From WAOL01 sp964399035 (GTDB taxonomy: Archaea; Thermoproteota; Thermoprotei_A; Sulfolobales; NBVN01), in assembly GCA_964399035.1 (NCBI GenBank), contig CAYNPH010000009.1:62001-126000 (forward strand): 64,000 bases of DNA, in the 5' to 3' direction. The notes below the pieces were generated by a model, which was not told where the DNA came from, searched no databases, and saw nothing but the letters and a program-made list of their open reading frames with translations. The position numbers and the translations under genes were made by a program. Position 1 is the stretch's first letter. Each line of letters opens with the position of its first letter. This document shows, piece by piece, positions 43,000 to 51,719 of this stretch.

Positions 43000-44420
43000 T
43001 GCGACACGATATCCGTGCTGTGGTAAAGGAAGTTAAAGAGGTACTTAGGCCAACACCTTCCGAGTTAAAAGAAGCGTTACGTCTCTATAAGGAGTTAAAG
43101 GAAATTCTAGAGAACGTACTATCTAAGTCGATACCCTACGACTTCAAAGTCGAACTGGAAGGGTCTGTAGCTAAGGGCACCTCCTTGAGGGGAGAGATGG
43201 ACTTAGACATCTTTGTACTCATACGGTATGAGGACTTGAGCAAGGAATGGATTATTGAAAAGTTTGTGAAGCCCGTGAGCAAAGAGCTAAGTCATTTGGG
43301 GAGGGGATATCAGGTAGAGTTAAGGTACGCCTCCCACCCTTACGTGAAGATCTACGCTGGAGGCATAGAAGCGGATATAGTGCCAGCCTACTGGGCCGAA
43401 TCCCTCGATGACATAAAAACACCCGTCGACAGAACGCCTTTCCACACAGAATTCGTGAAGAGGAACCTAACCGACGAGCAACGCGATGAGGTTCGGCTAC
43501 TAAAGAAATTCTTTAAGGGGATCGGGGTTTACGGCGCGGAGATAAAGGTTGAGGGCTTCTCCGGTTACTTAACGGAACTGCTCATCATAAGGTACGGTTC
43601 CTTCGAGGGGTTCCTTAAGTCAGCAGTAACTTGGAGGGAACCCCAGATCATATCGTTAAACAGACTAAACTCCTACGAGGTCTCAGTGTTGCGGAGAACC
43701 TTCAGGGGAGCGCCACTGATATTCCCTGACCCAGTTGATAATAGACGGAATGCTGCCGCTGCAGTTTCTAGGAGATCCATGGCTTTAGCTATACTCGCCG
43801 CTCATGAGTTCTTAAGGAATCCATCACCAAAATTCTTCTTCCCCACGCGAAGGACATTAAGCGTCGAGGAACTCCAGTCTCGCTTGGAATCTACTGAGAG
43901 ACGCGCCATCCTCATACTCTATGACGTGACCGAGGGAACTTCGCCCGATATTATCTGGGGCGAGCTTAAGAGCGTGGGGAGACGCATAGCGAATATTCTC
44001 AAGGTAAACGACTTCAACGTCTTGGACCTGAGGTTCTGGAGCGATGAACGCAACCATGCCGCGATTTACGTGGAACTCCATGGAGGAAACTTAAGCAAGT
44101 TGAAACCCGTGAGAGGCCCTGCTAAGATTGGAGCTGGCTTACTTAACTTCTTTGGGAAACACACCGTTAGGGACCCGGTACCGCCTTGGATAGACTGGGA
44201 GGGAATTCCTAGGGCTCTCTCCCTTAGGAAGATCCGTAATCCTGAGGATCTTCTGAGGAAGAATAAGGGTCTGTTAAGTGCTAGTCACCTGAAATTAACA
44301 GGCATTACGGTGAATTTAGTTGAAAAAGATGTTCGTGCCTTGTGCCGTGACAGTAGTTTCCTCGCGTGGCTTAGTGAGGCTATCGTTAAATCACTGCCTT
44401 GGAAAGAAGTGCTGGTGTAG
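42999..44420 (+). CDS. cca: Archaeal (class I) CCA-adding enzyme
   Basis: Adds or repairs the CCA tail of tRNAs without a template. The 473-residue chain has the nucleotidyltransferase signature GSVAKGTSLRGEMDLDIFVLI (about 49-69) with the catalytic DxD, a third carboxylate near ADIVPAY, the helical middle domain LTDEQRDEVRLLKKFFKGIG, and the C-terminal tail and body domains. Start ATG 42999 shares two bases with the thpR stop (GTG 42996 is possible). Its 3' end overlaps the opposite zinc-ribbon gene by 35 bases. Confidence 0.95.
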   Translation: MRHDIRAVVKEVKEVLRPTPSELKEALRLYKELKEILENVLSKSIPYDFKVELEGSVAKGTSLRGEMDLDIFVLIRYEDLSKEWIIEKFVKPVSKELSHLGRGYQVELRYASHPYVKIYAGGIEADIVPAYWAESLDDIKTPVDRTPFHTEFVKRNLTDEQRDEVRLLKKFFKGIGVYGAEIKVEGFSGYLTELLIIRYGSFEGFLKSAVTWREPQIISLNRLNSYEVSVLRRTFRGAPLIFPDPVDNRRNAAAAVSRRSMALAILAAHEFLRNPSPKFFFPTRRTLSVEELQSRLESTERRAILILYDVTEGTSPDIIWGELKSVGRRIANILKVNDFNVLDLRFWSDERNHAAIYVELHGGNLSKLKPVRGPAKIGAGLLNFFGKHTVRDPVPPWIDWEGIPRALSLRKIRNPEDLLRKNKGLLSASHLKLTGITVNLVEKDVRALCRDSSFLAWLSEAIVKSLPWKEVLV

Positions 44421-44637
44421 TTTCAGGTACGTAGAAGGGTGAAGATTGGCGTATTCTTCCCAGAACCCTAACGTCATCTATTGTTGGGGTTCCGAGCATC
44501 CTACCGCAGTTGGGGCATTTACCTTCGTACCTCATGGCTAACTCGGAAGGTGCGGGTAATCCAAAGCAATCCTGGCCTACCCGCTCAAATACGAATATTA
44601 TGGATCCGCATCCCTTACAACGAAATATTACCGGCAC
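44386..44637 (-). CDS. Zinc-ribbon protein
   Basis: An 83-residue protein with one zinc ribbon: CKGC near residue 7 and CPNCGRML near residue 41, 30 residues apart. Part of the C-terminal tail is encoded opposite the end of the cca gene. The layout (FRCKGCGSIIFVFE) resembles small archaeal nucleic-acid-binding ribbons. A TATA-like ATTTAAAG (minus strand near 44689-44697) lies upstream. Function unknown. Confidence 0.65.
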   Translation of the reverse strand: MPVIFRCKGCGSIIFVFERVGQDCFGLPAPSELAMRYEGKCPNCGRMLGTPTIDDVRVLGRIRQSSPFYVPETTPALLSKAVI

Positions 44638-44776
44638 TTACAGAACACCGATTATTTCTTACGCTGATCAAGTAGATAATAAGCTACCCTTTAAATACTA
44701 GGGGGTATTACTTGATAATCAATCACTAGTGTAGCATGTTCGATGGTAATGCATTTATATACATCGCACCGGTATT

Positions 44777-44790
44777 ATCCATTAATGGAT
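44777..44790. repeat. 14-base perfect palindrome
   Basis: ATCCATTAATGGAT is a perfect inverted repeat in the 196-base gap between the zinc-ribbon and UPF0201 genes, both on the minus strand. It may be a regulator site or part of a terminator; nothing else in the gap is assigned. Confidence 0.3.
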
Positions 44791-44833
44791 TTTTAAGAAA
44801 ATAGTGATGCCTCTACGTGATAAGGTATTACTC

Positions 44834-45268
44834 CTAGACCTTCGGCATTGAGTACTCCCATAGAGGCTTACCTTTACTTGTCTTGGGTGCCAGCCAGTCT
44901 ATGATTCTCTCCAAGTCATCGCTAACTATGACTACCCTAATGGGTCCCAACGGTGACTCAGAGTCATACGTAACAAAGGATACGTGGCCTGCGTACGCGC
45001 TTTGCTTGTGTAGTTTCAGCGTTATCCTATTGTCTACTCTTGAAGAAAACATAATTTTGCGTGCTGTATCGAGTATCCTATCCTGCCTTAAAACCTGGTG
45101 GAACCTCAACAGTGATTCTACTTTATTCGATTCGCAAACCACCTCCTTATAGGGCGAGCCATCAATGACATCGTAGTGCTCAACATCGAATAAATTACGA
45201 ATGGATCTAAGCACGCGCTCCAGATCCTCTGTCGGTCTGAGATCGCTTCGTACCTGTAGCAAAAACAT
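44834..45268 (-). CDS. UPF0201 (DUF54, COG1325) RNA-binding-like protein
   Basis: A 144-residue member of the archaeal COG1325 family, once predicted to be an exosome-associated RNA-binding protein. Landmarks are EVRSDLRPTEDLERV-like opening (here LLQVRSDLRPTEDLERVL), LRRQDRILDTAR-type helix (LRQDRILDTARK) and the terminal GPIRVVIVSDD. Its start overlaps the end of the UPF0200 kinase gene by about 60 bases, as found in many archaea, which supports the identification. Confidence 0.8.
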   Translation of the reverse strand: MFLLQVRSDLRPTEDLERVLRSIRNLFDVEHYDVIDGSPYKEVVCESNKVESLLRFHQVLRQDRILDTARKIMFSSRVDNRITLKLHKQSAYAGHVSFVTYDSESPLGPIRVVIVSDDLERIIDWLAPKTSKGKPLWEYSMPKV

Positions 45269-45827
45269 TCCTTAACTCCTCCCTTAGCTTGGAGACGGCT
45301 TCCTTCTTTATATCGCTTATGTCTCGCCCCTCATTAACTATCATTATGTCGGCTAACGCTATCACACCCCCTATCCCGAAGCTTAACTCCTTAAGATCCC
45401 TCTCCCGGAAGTCCTCCCAGTCTGTAGGATCATCAGGTCTCCCTCTACGCACGAGTCTCTCAAAACGTGTTCTAGGGGAGGCATGCACCGCAACTATTAT
45501 CACTGAACCCTCCTTGGAGAAACGCGCGATTTCGTCAAGACTTCGCACACCATCTATCACTACCACATCAGAACTCACGTTTCGGATCCTTCGGGAAGTT
45601 AATTCCGCAACCGCCGTAGGCCCCATTTCCTCGCGTAGGCGTTTAGCGAATTCCATCATTGATTTAAGATCCTCCTTTACACCTCTACGCCTCGCTTCCT
45701 CTCTGACAACGTCACCCATACTTAGGACGGGGTACCCGAATTCCTCAGCTATACCCTCTACAACCACTGACTTACCGGATCCCGGCATTCCGGTTACACA
45801 GATAAGCACTCGCTTCAAGCCTGTCAC
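45207..45827 (-). CDS. UPF0200 P-loop kinase (dephospho-CoA kinase-like)
   Basis: A 206-residue nucleoside/nucleotide kinase fold. Walker A VTGMPGSGKSVV is at residues 11-22, the LID-like RRGRPDDPTDWEDFRERD near 127, and VVIDGVRS near 92. The family (COG0237 relative, UPF0200) is proposed to phosphorylate dephospho-CoA or a related small molecule; the substrate has not been established from sequence. It is coupled to UPF0201 downstream. Confidence 0.8.
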   Translation of the reverse strand: MTGLKRVLICVTGMPGSGKSVVVEGIAEEFGYPVLSMGDVVREEARRRGVKEDLKSMMEFAKRLREEMGPTAVAELTSRRIRNVSSDVVVIDGVRSLDEIARFSKEGSVIIVAVHASPRTRFERLVRRGRPDDPTDWEDFRERDLKELSFGIGGVIALADIMIVNEGRDISDIKKEAVSKLREELRNVFATGTKRSQTDRGSGARA

Positions 45828-45908
45828 CTACCCAACAACTTTCAACACTAGTCCCAGAGCTTCTTTTCGCCCTAAGTATTTAAAGTAGGATTCGAAAATC
45901 GTAGTGAA

Positions 45909-46679
45909 CTACTTGATCATAATGCGCATGAATTTCCTAGCTATCCATGAGTACTTGAATATTTTCCTTGCCTCTCTCAGGTGATCCCCGTAACCATGCC
46001 TATACCTCTGCGAAACGTGGAATAGAAGTAACATCCTTGCTCTAACCTCCCTAGCAACGTGGGCTGCCTCAGCTGCCGTTGAATGCTTGTACTCCAGTGC
46101 TAAGTCGCTGTCGTTTGATGAGAGTGTTGCATCATGTATTAATACGTCAGGCTCCTCCACGATGCTGGAGAGCTTCTTGGGTAATGGGCGAGTGTCAGTA
46201 ATGTAAGCAAGCGTCCTCTTGCCTCCGAAGTGGAGCACGTATCCGTAAGTAACTATGCCGTGATCAAGTTCTATTGCCTGTACCACTACGTCATTGGAGA
46301 GTCGTAACTCGTCCTCACTCTTAAGCTCGATAACAGCTACGTCAAACCTAGGCCTAAAGTACAGGAGTTTGAAGTTCTCTAGAAGGTAATCTCGTATTCC
46401 TTCAGGCCCTATGATGGTCACTTGCGTTTCGGTGCCTGAGAGCGACCTGGACTGCAGTAACGGGATTAGTCCCAATATGTGATCGCCATGCATGTGCGTT
46501 ATTAAGATATAGCGTATGGAGGCAACACTGGAACCCGCCTCGTGTATCCTATGTTGCGTTCCTTCGCCAGCATCCAGCAATAGGCGTGTTCTTCCATAGC
46601 AAACGATTATAGAGGGAAGGTCGTCACTTCCTGGGTATGGTCCTGACGCCCCTAATATTGTTGCTCTAATGGGGTTCAA
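45909..46679 (-). CDS. rnz: Ribonuclease Z (tRNA 3' endonuclease)
   Basis: A 256-residue metallo-beta-lactamase-fold nuclease that removes 3' trailers from pre-tRNA. The metal motif THMHGDHILG (about 60-69) is intact; GPEG and the flexible-arm region are present, as are later ligands in YITDTRPLP and the AEAAHVA helix. The short RNase Z form typical of archaea. ATG 46679 overlaps the stop of the upstream methyltransferase gene. Both tRNAs in this window encode CCA, for which RNase Z may need to avoid cutting after CCA. Confidence 0.93.
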   Translation of the reverse strand: MNPIRATILGASGPYPGSDDLPSIIVCYGRTRLLLDAGEGTQHRIHEAGSSVASIRYILITHMHGDHILGLIPLLQSRSLSGTETQVTIIGPEGIRDYLLENFKLLYFRPRFDVAVIELKSEDELRLSNDVVVQAIELDHGIVTYGYVLHFGGKRTLAYITDTRPLPKKLSSIVEEPDVLIHDATLSSNDSDLALEYKHSTAAEAAHVAREVRARMLLLFHVSQRYRHGYGDHLREARKIFKYSWIARKFMRIMIK

Positions 46680-47710
46680 GGCTTCCTCACCACGAAGATG
46701 TCCCTTGTTAGTGCTCCATGAACCCAGTTAAGGTGTCTCTCCATGATCTTTAAACCGACGTCATCAATTACCTCTTCCACCTCAACATCCTTTCTTTGGG
46801 CAAATGCTAAGTAACCACCACTGATTAGGGTCTCCGCTGCCTCATTCAAGAAGCACTCCATTAACTCCCGTAACCCCCCGCTACACTTCACCTGCGTTAA
46901 CCTTCCGTAGGGCGGGTCTGTTCCTATGGAACTTACTTTCCGTACAGGCATACTACACGCATCAGCCACGAAAACCTGAGGCACACATCCATAATGCATG
47001 AGGTTCTCTGCCGCACCCGTAACGTGACGTACGCTTATATCGCTCCCAACATACTTGAGTCCCATAACACAAGCCTCAAGCAGGAATCCCCCAACACCGC
47101 AGAACGGATCATAGAACAAACCCTCAGGTCCAGCTCTACTCAAGTTCACGAATATCCTACTCCAGAGAGGGGTGAGTGTCCCCGGGAGATATACTGGCCT
47201 ATGCTGTGGTGCCCTCGCATCGAACTCACGCATTCTCCTTGTGAAGAGCCTGTAGCCAATAATAATAACTCCTTCACTCAATATGATATCTATTAAGGGG
47301 GCATCAGGGGAACGTATAGCGCCTTGTAGCGTTCCTCGAATCGCATTGATCACGTCAGCATACCTCACGTTATATCCATACCTCTTCACTCGCTTGAACG
47401 CTACGTGGCTGAAGGGTAATTTCCTTAACTCATCACACTCCTTCAGGAGCCTACGTAGCCCCTCTACACCCTCACTTGTTTCAACTACACCAAGCATTAC
47501 TCCAGCATATCTCACCAAGGCTGCCCTTCTTCTAAGTACCTCAAAGAAGCCCTCCTCACATTCTCCAATAACTACTTGATCCAGCTTAGCATGGATCTTA
47601 AGGTATTTGTGCTCAGCTTCACTAAGTGCTATTAACTCTGAGTAAGGTAGCGTCCTATGCTCTCCTGACAAGAAGAAGTATGCTTTACTAATTCGTGGTA
47701 ATGAATTCAT
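46676..47710 (-). CDS. tRNA guanine-N2 methyltransferase (Trm-G10/Trm11 family)
   Basis: A 344-residue protein: N-terminal THUMP-type RNA-binding part (residues 1-150) and a Rossmann methyltransferase with SAM motif YDPFCGVGGFLLEA (about 200), VGSDIS, and catalytic TDPPYGR (about 265). The DPPYG form marks guanine-N2 methylation at tRNA position 10. Overlaps rnz by four bases; together they form a tRNA maturation operon. Confidence 0.87.
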   Translation of the reverse strand: MNSLPRISKAYFFLSGEHRTLPYSELIALSEAEHKYLKIHAKLDQVVIGECEEGFFEVLRRRAALVRYAGVMLGVVETSEGVEGLRRLLKECDELRKLPFSHVAFKRVKRYGYNVRYADVINAIRGTLQGAIRSPDAPLIDIILSEGVIIIGYRLFTRRMREFDARAPQHRPVYLPGTLTPLWSRIFVNLSRAGPEGLFYDPFCGVGGFLLEACVMGLKYVGSDISVRHVTGAAENLMHYGCVPQVFVADACSMPVRKVSSIGTDPPYGRLTQVKCSGGLRELMECFLNEAAETLISGGYLAFAQRKDVEVEEVIDDVGLKIMERHLNWVHGALTRDIFVVRKP

Positions 47711-47747
47711 AGTCTATCACTGTCTTTCAGATGTGTACTTCATTACC

Positions 47748-48650
47748 TCATGGAGCACGGTATTCCCTAAGCACGGCAGTTAGTTCCGGGCTAACGTCCA
47801 CGTACTCTATTAAGTCATCGTTAATTCTAACGGCCAGCGTATTCAGTGTAAGTACCTTGTCTACGCCAGCATTCCTCAATTTTCCTAGGGCTTCACCAAC
47901 GAATAGCCCATGGCTCGCAACCGCGAACACCTCTGATGCCCCACATCCCCGCAAGAAAGATGCTATGTTAGCTACGGTGCCACCAGTACTTATTATGTCG
48001 TCCACTATTACGACTTCCTTCCCATCAACATCTATGTTTTCCGGTAACTCATGTCTTATTTGACCTGTAATCCTATCCCTGTGTTTCCTTATTACGAAGC
48101 ACTCGCACTCAAGTTCGGACGCGAGCGCCTTAGCCCTATGAGATGCTCCTAGATCAGGTGAAACAACTATGGGGTTCTTAAGACCCATGCTCCTTAGTTT
48201 GCTGGAGAAAACCTTAGAGGGTATAATGTTCCTCGCTTGACCCGCGAAGTACCTTAGGCTTTCGGGTTTATGTAAGTCAACAACGTAGAGCTCGTCCACA
48301 CCCGCATCGCTCAGTAGCCTCAACACAGTCCTTACGCTAACAGCCTCGCCGGGCAGGAACTCACGATCCTGACGTGCATATGCTAAGTAAGTAAGTACCA
48401 CTCTGACATTGCGCACGCCATGACTCCGCAAGGCATCCACGGCGAAGAATAACTCCAGTAGCCTCTTATCTTGCTCAGGATACGTGGTCTGCACTAGAAT
48501 GACGTCCTTATTCTCAACGTTAGTTTCTATCCTGACGTAGGACTCACCATCTGGGAACACTTTCCTTCGAATTACTTGGAAGTAAGATCCTAAATCCTCA
48601 GCAACCTTCCTCCCTATACCCTCAAGCTCTGGAAACACTAATACTATCAT
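47748..48650 (-). CDS. prs: Ribose-phosphate pyrophosphokinase
   Basis: Makes PRPP from ribose 5-phosphate and ATP. Motifs: FPDGESYVRI (about 33), the flexible loop LAYARQDREFLPGEAVS (about 88-104), VVSPDLGASHRAKALA and the PRPP loop VVIVDDIISTGGT (about 203). 300 residues, typical of the archaeal class. It is transcribed with the trm-rnz pair (37 bases between) or alone. Confidence 0.95.
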   Translation of the reverse strand: MIVLVFPELEGIGRKVAEDLGSYFQVIRRKVFPDGESYVRIETNVENKDVILVQTTYPEQDKRLLELFFAVDALRSHGVRNVRVVLTYLAYARQDREFLPGEAVSVRTVLRLLSDAGVDELYVVDLHKPESLRYFAGQARNIIPSKVFSSKLRSMGLKNPIVVSPDLGASHRAKALASELECECFVIRKHRDRITGQIRHELPENIDVDGKEVVIVDDIISTGGTVANIASFLRGCGASEVFAVASHGLFVGEALGKLRNAGVDKVLTLNTLAVRINDDLIEYVDVSPELTAVLREYRAP

Positions 48651-48762
48651 TCCCGTCCCCTGTGTTTTAATTCACGGTTCCCCTTATTGACGTATTCGGT
48701 GTTACTCGATAACTTAATCCTTTGTGTAAACACTACTTACCTAGTGGGTCGGTGGTGTTAAA

Positions 48763-49845
48763 ATGCCTAGAAAACCTGATCTTTCAAAACCTTGGGTGAG
48801 AGAAGCTAAGTATTGGGAACCGCTCGATCATAGGAGAGTGAAGTGCAACCTATGTTCAAGGAGGTGTGTAATACAGCCTGAATCATACGGGGTTTGCGGT
48901 GTCAGGTACAACCATGACGGCAAGTTATACACACTAGTTTACGGTCTACTTACAGCCGCAAACGTAGATCCAATTGAAAAGAAACCCCTCACCCACTTTC
49001 ACCCTGGCTCGCTAGTAATGTCTATCTCTACCGCTGGTTGCAATTTCATGTGCAAGTTCTGCTTGAACTGGACCATAAGTCAGGCACGTCAGGAGAAGAT
49101 CATCGGAGACTACTTTACCCCGGAGGAAGTCGTGAATCTAGCCCTAAAGTATGGGGCTGACGGTATGAGTTACACCTATAACGAACCTACGGTCTTCTAC
49201 GAATTCATGCTCGATACAGCTAAGTTAGCGATGAAACGCGGACTGTTTAACACAATAGTAACTAACGGATACATGACCCCTGAAGCCATACAGGAACTAG
49301 CACCTTATTTAAATGCTGCCACAGTTGATGTCAAGGGAAATGCGGATCCATCCTTCTACAGGAAATTCATGGGCGTGAACGATCCTACACCCATATTCGA
49401 CGCCCTACTAGAACTCAAAAAGCATGGGGTGTTCATAGAAGTGACGGATCTTGTGGTTCCGAGATACGGTGAGGATGAGGATGCCCTTAGGAAGCTGGCT
49501 AGCTGGATAGTGGATAACCTCGGCCCTGACACACCTTTTCACGTGCTGAGATTCCACCCCGACTTCCTCATGCGTGACGTGCCCTCAACACCCTTGAGAA
49601 CCCTAGAGAAGCACGCCAAGATAGCTAAGGAATGCGGGCTGAACTACGTCTACGTGGGGAACGTGCCTGGTCATCCCCTAGAGCATACTTACTGTCCCAA
49701 GTGTGGAACGCTTCTAGTGCAGAGGTACGGCTTCGATATAATCGAGTGGAATTTAAGTGAAGACAATAAGTGCCCTAAGTGTGGACATAAGATTAACATC
49801 ATTGGAAAGTATAAGAAGCGCCCGAGACATCTGCTCTGGTGGTGA
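48763..49845 (+). CDS. AmrS-like radical SAM protein (AmmeMemoRadiSam system)
   Basis: A 360-residue radical SAM enzyme. The cluster motif CNFMCKFC (about residues 88-95) is preceded by a second Cys set KCNLCSRRCVIQPESYGVCG and followed by C-terminal zinc-ribbon-like CPKC...CPKC (about 311-345). This matches the AmmeMemoRadiSam family radical SAM protein that occurs with AMMECR1 and Memo proteins; the reaction is unknown. Start ATG 48763 after GGTCGGTGGTG. The downstream GTPase gene starts four bases after its stop. Confidence 0.88.
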   Translation: MPRKPDLSKPWVREAKYWEPLDHRRVKCNLCSRRCVIQPESYGVCGVRYNHDGKLYTLVYGLLTAANVDPIEKKPLTHFHPGSLVMSISTAGCNFMCKFCLNWTISQARQEKIIGDYFTPEEVVNLALKYGADGMSYTYNEPTVFYEFMLDTAKLAMKRGLFNTIVTNGYMTPEAIQELAPYLNAATVDVKGNADPSFYRKFMGVNDPTPIFDALLELKKHGVFIEVTDLVVPRYGEDEDALRKLASWIVDNLGPDTPFHVLRFHPDFLMRDVPSTPLRTLEKHAKIAKECGLNYVYVGNVPGHPLEHTYCPKCGTLLVQRYGFDIIEWNLSEDNKCPKCGHKINIIGKYKKRPRHLLWW

Positions 49846-49849
49846 GTTA

Positions 49850-50662
49850 ATGTATTACATCTTAATCTCCGGACCCGCAGGCTCGGGAAAGTCAACGCTA
49901 GTTAAGTCTCTCGGTGAATGGATGGAGGATCACCAAATGGATGTCGTTAGGGTGAACTTCGATCCCGCTGCTGAGGTACTTCCCTATACTCCCGATGTTG
50001 ATGTGCGAAGGTACGTTAATGCTCGTGACTTAATGATTAAGCATGGATTAGGTCCTAACGGTGCAATGATTGCCAGCGTTGATTACTTAGTGAATTACGT
50101 CGCAGACCTAAGGAACGAAGTAGAGGAGTTACGCGCTAATTACGCATTAGTTGACTTGCCCGGGCAATTAGAGGTCATAGCGTTCAGGCGTTTAGGACCC
50201 ATAATAATTAAGGAGCTAGTTAGGGGTTACAAATCCGCCATGGTTTTCCTAGTGGATGTTAGGCTAGCTACTGAGATGACTTCCGCGCTCTCAATAACCC
50301 TCCTCGCACTCTCAACTCTTTACAGATTAGAGCTACCGCTGACGCTAGCACTCAACAAGATTGATTTAATCACCGCCGATCTTGCAAATCCGAATGAACT
50401 GTTTACTACGCTTAAGAATAGTGTGAACCTCATGAAGCTCCTTGAGGATACCCACAGCTGTGCAGAATTAACCCTGTCAACGGTCTTTGTGGATCCGGAG
50501 ATCAGCGAAAATCTATGTAGAGTAGTGAAGAACGCCTTCAGCGAAGTGATCCCCCTCTCGGCTAAGGAGGGTTACGGCATTGATTCACTCTACGCTGCCA
50601 CCCAGAGGGTTTTGGCTGGAGGCGAGGATTTCCTTACCGAAGAACCCAGCGGGTTCTACTAA
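49850..50662 (+). CDS. GPN-loop GTPase
   Basis: A 270-residue GTPase with G1 SGPAGSGKS (about 7-15), the GPN motif LGPNGAM (about 65-71), G3 VDLPGQLE and G4 NKID (about 168). GPN-loop GTPases in eukaryotes aid RNA polymerase assembly; the archaeal role is not established. ATG 49850 with GGTGGTGA upstream gives the normal N-terminus MYYILISGPAG; the open frame extends back into the preceding gene but that part is not used. Confidence 0.9.
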   Translation: MYYILISGPAGSGKSTLVKSLGEWMEDHQMDVVRVNFDPAAEVLPYTPDVDVRRYVNARDLMIKHGLGPNGAMIASVDYLVNYVADLRNEVEELRANYALVDLPGQLEVIAFRRLGPIIIKELVRGYKSAMVFLVDVRLATEMTSALSITLLALSTLYRLELPLTLALNKIDLITADLANPNELFTTLKNSVNLMKLLEDTHSCAELTLSTVFVDPEISENLCRVVKNAFSEVIPLSAKEGYGIDSLYAATQRVLAGGEDFLTEEPSGFY

Positions 50663-50777
50663 AACCTTAATTTACTCATGATTAAAGGATTAGTTATAAT
50701 GAATTGAACCGTTTCTCCCTAAAGGTGCCACTCCAGTTAATTCATGTGGTTTTTATTGGCCACACCTAGGGAATTCC

Positions 50778-50882
50778 GCCTCGACTAAACGTCATCGGGT
50801 CATGGGCGACGGTCGAGACCAACGGCACGGTCCCCCATCTAGGGGACCCCATGGGGCTTGGAGCACAGCTCCCAACCCATAG
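50778..50882 (+). ncRNA. Three-hairpin structured RNA candidate
   Basis: The 318-base gap between the GPN GTPase and the acyl-CoA synthetase gene contains a GC-rich block with three consecutive strong folds: CTCGAC (50780-50785) with GTCGAG (50812-50817) enclosing CGTC/GACG; GGTCCCC (50829-50835) with GGGGACC (50842-50848) and a six-base loop; ATGGG/CCCAT (50851-50855 and 50876-50880) enclosing GGAGC-ACA-GCTCC. A separate promoter-like TTTATAAG follows. It does not match tRNA, SRP RNA or RNase P RNA as far as I can tell; an H/ACA-type or unassigned RNA is possible. Confidence 0.4.
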
Positions 50883-50913
50883 AGCTTACTCATAGCAAAA
50901 AGATGTAATTTGA

Positions 50914-50924
50914 TATATTTATAA
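50914..50924 (+). promoter_or_regulatory. Probable TATA box of the acyl-CoA synthetase gene
   Basis: ATATTTATAAG sits after the GC-rich RNA-like block, about 45-55 bases before the next start codon, so the downstream gene does not depend on reading through from the GPN gene. Confidence 0.4.
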
Positions 50925-50980
50925 GATTCTGCCCCACAAGAGCTTTTATTTCCCCCACGTAGTGTTAAGTGGGTTTCGCC

Positions 50981-51691
50981 ATGAGTGCCGCGGAAAAGGT
51001 CAAGCGGATTATTGAGGAAGCAAAGAAGGAAGGCAGAACAAAGCTACTGGAACACGAAGCTTACGAGGTTCTTGCAGCATACAACTTGCCTGTCCCTAAA
51101 GCCGCGCTAGCTAAGAGTGAGGATGAAGCTGTTAAAATAGCCAATGAAATAGGTTATCCCGTCGTACTCAAGATAGTGAGCCCCGACATTGTCCATAAGT
51201 CGGACGTGGGTGGAGTTAAGATCAACCTAAAGAACGAGGACGACGTGAGGAAGGCCTTCAAGAGTATCATGGGGAGCGTCAAGGAGAAAGCGCCTAATGC
51301 TAGAATTACTGGCATTCTAGTGCAGGAAATGGTTCCTGAGGGTCTCGAAGTAATAGTTGGCGCCACGCGGGATCCAACCTTCGGGCCAGTGCTGCTCTTT
51401 GGTTTAGGCGGGATCTTCGTGGAAGTACTTAAGGATGTGAGCTTTAGAATAGCACCAGTAACGAAGTACGACGCGGAAACCATGCTCAGTGAGATCAAAG
51501 CATCTAAACTGCTAGAGGGGTACAGAGGCATGCCACCTAGGGACAAGGAGGCGTTAGTTAACATCATAATAAACCTCTCAAGATTCATGGAGGAGCAGGA
51601 TTCCGTGAGCGATGTTGACCTCAACCCGATAATGGCTTTCGAAGTTGGTAAGGGAGCTAAGATTGCTGACGCACGAGTACTGATAAAGTGA
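50981..51691 (+). CDS. Acetyl/acyl-CoA synthetase (ADP-forming), beta subunit
   Basis: The 236-residue ATP-grasp subunit of the archaeal ADP-forming acyl-CoA synthetase, which conserves energy by making ATP from acyl-CoA, ADP and phosphate. Landmarks: EAYEVLAAYNLPVPKAALAK (about 28), GYPVVLKIVSPDIVHKSDVGG (about 62-82, split), VIVGATRDPTFGPVLLFGLGG and VDLNPIMAF. The alpha subunit is not in this window. ATG 50981 is used; GTG 50969 would add four residues. Confidence 0.9.
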   Translation: MSAAEKVKRIIEEAKKEGRTKLLEHEAYEVLAAYNLPVPKAALAKSEDEAVKIANEIGYPVVLKIVSPDIVHKSDVGGVKINLKNEDDVRKAFKSIMGSVKEKAPNARITGILVQEMVPEGLEVIVGATRDPTFGPVLLFGLGGIFVEVLKDVSFRIAPVTKYDAETMLSEIKASKLLEGYRGMPPRDKEALVNIIINLSRFMEEQDSVSDVDLNPIMAFEVGKGAKIADARVLIK

Positions 51692-51719
51692 CGCCTAAAA
51701 TCTCTAGAAGGGTTGGATC

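Noticed and set aside
45289..45888. A 199-residue plus-strand frame opposite the UPF0200 kinase
   Set aside because: The minus strand encodes an intact Walker A kinase over the same bases; the plus frame has no motif.
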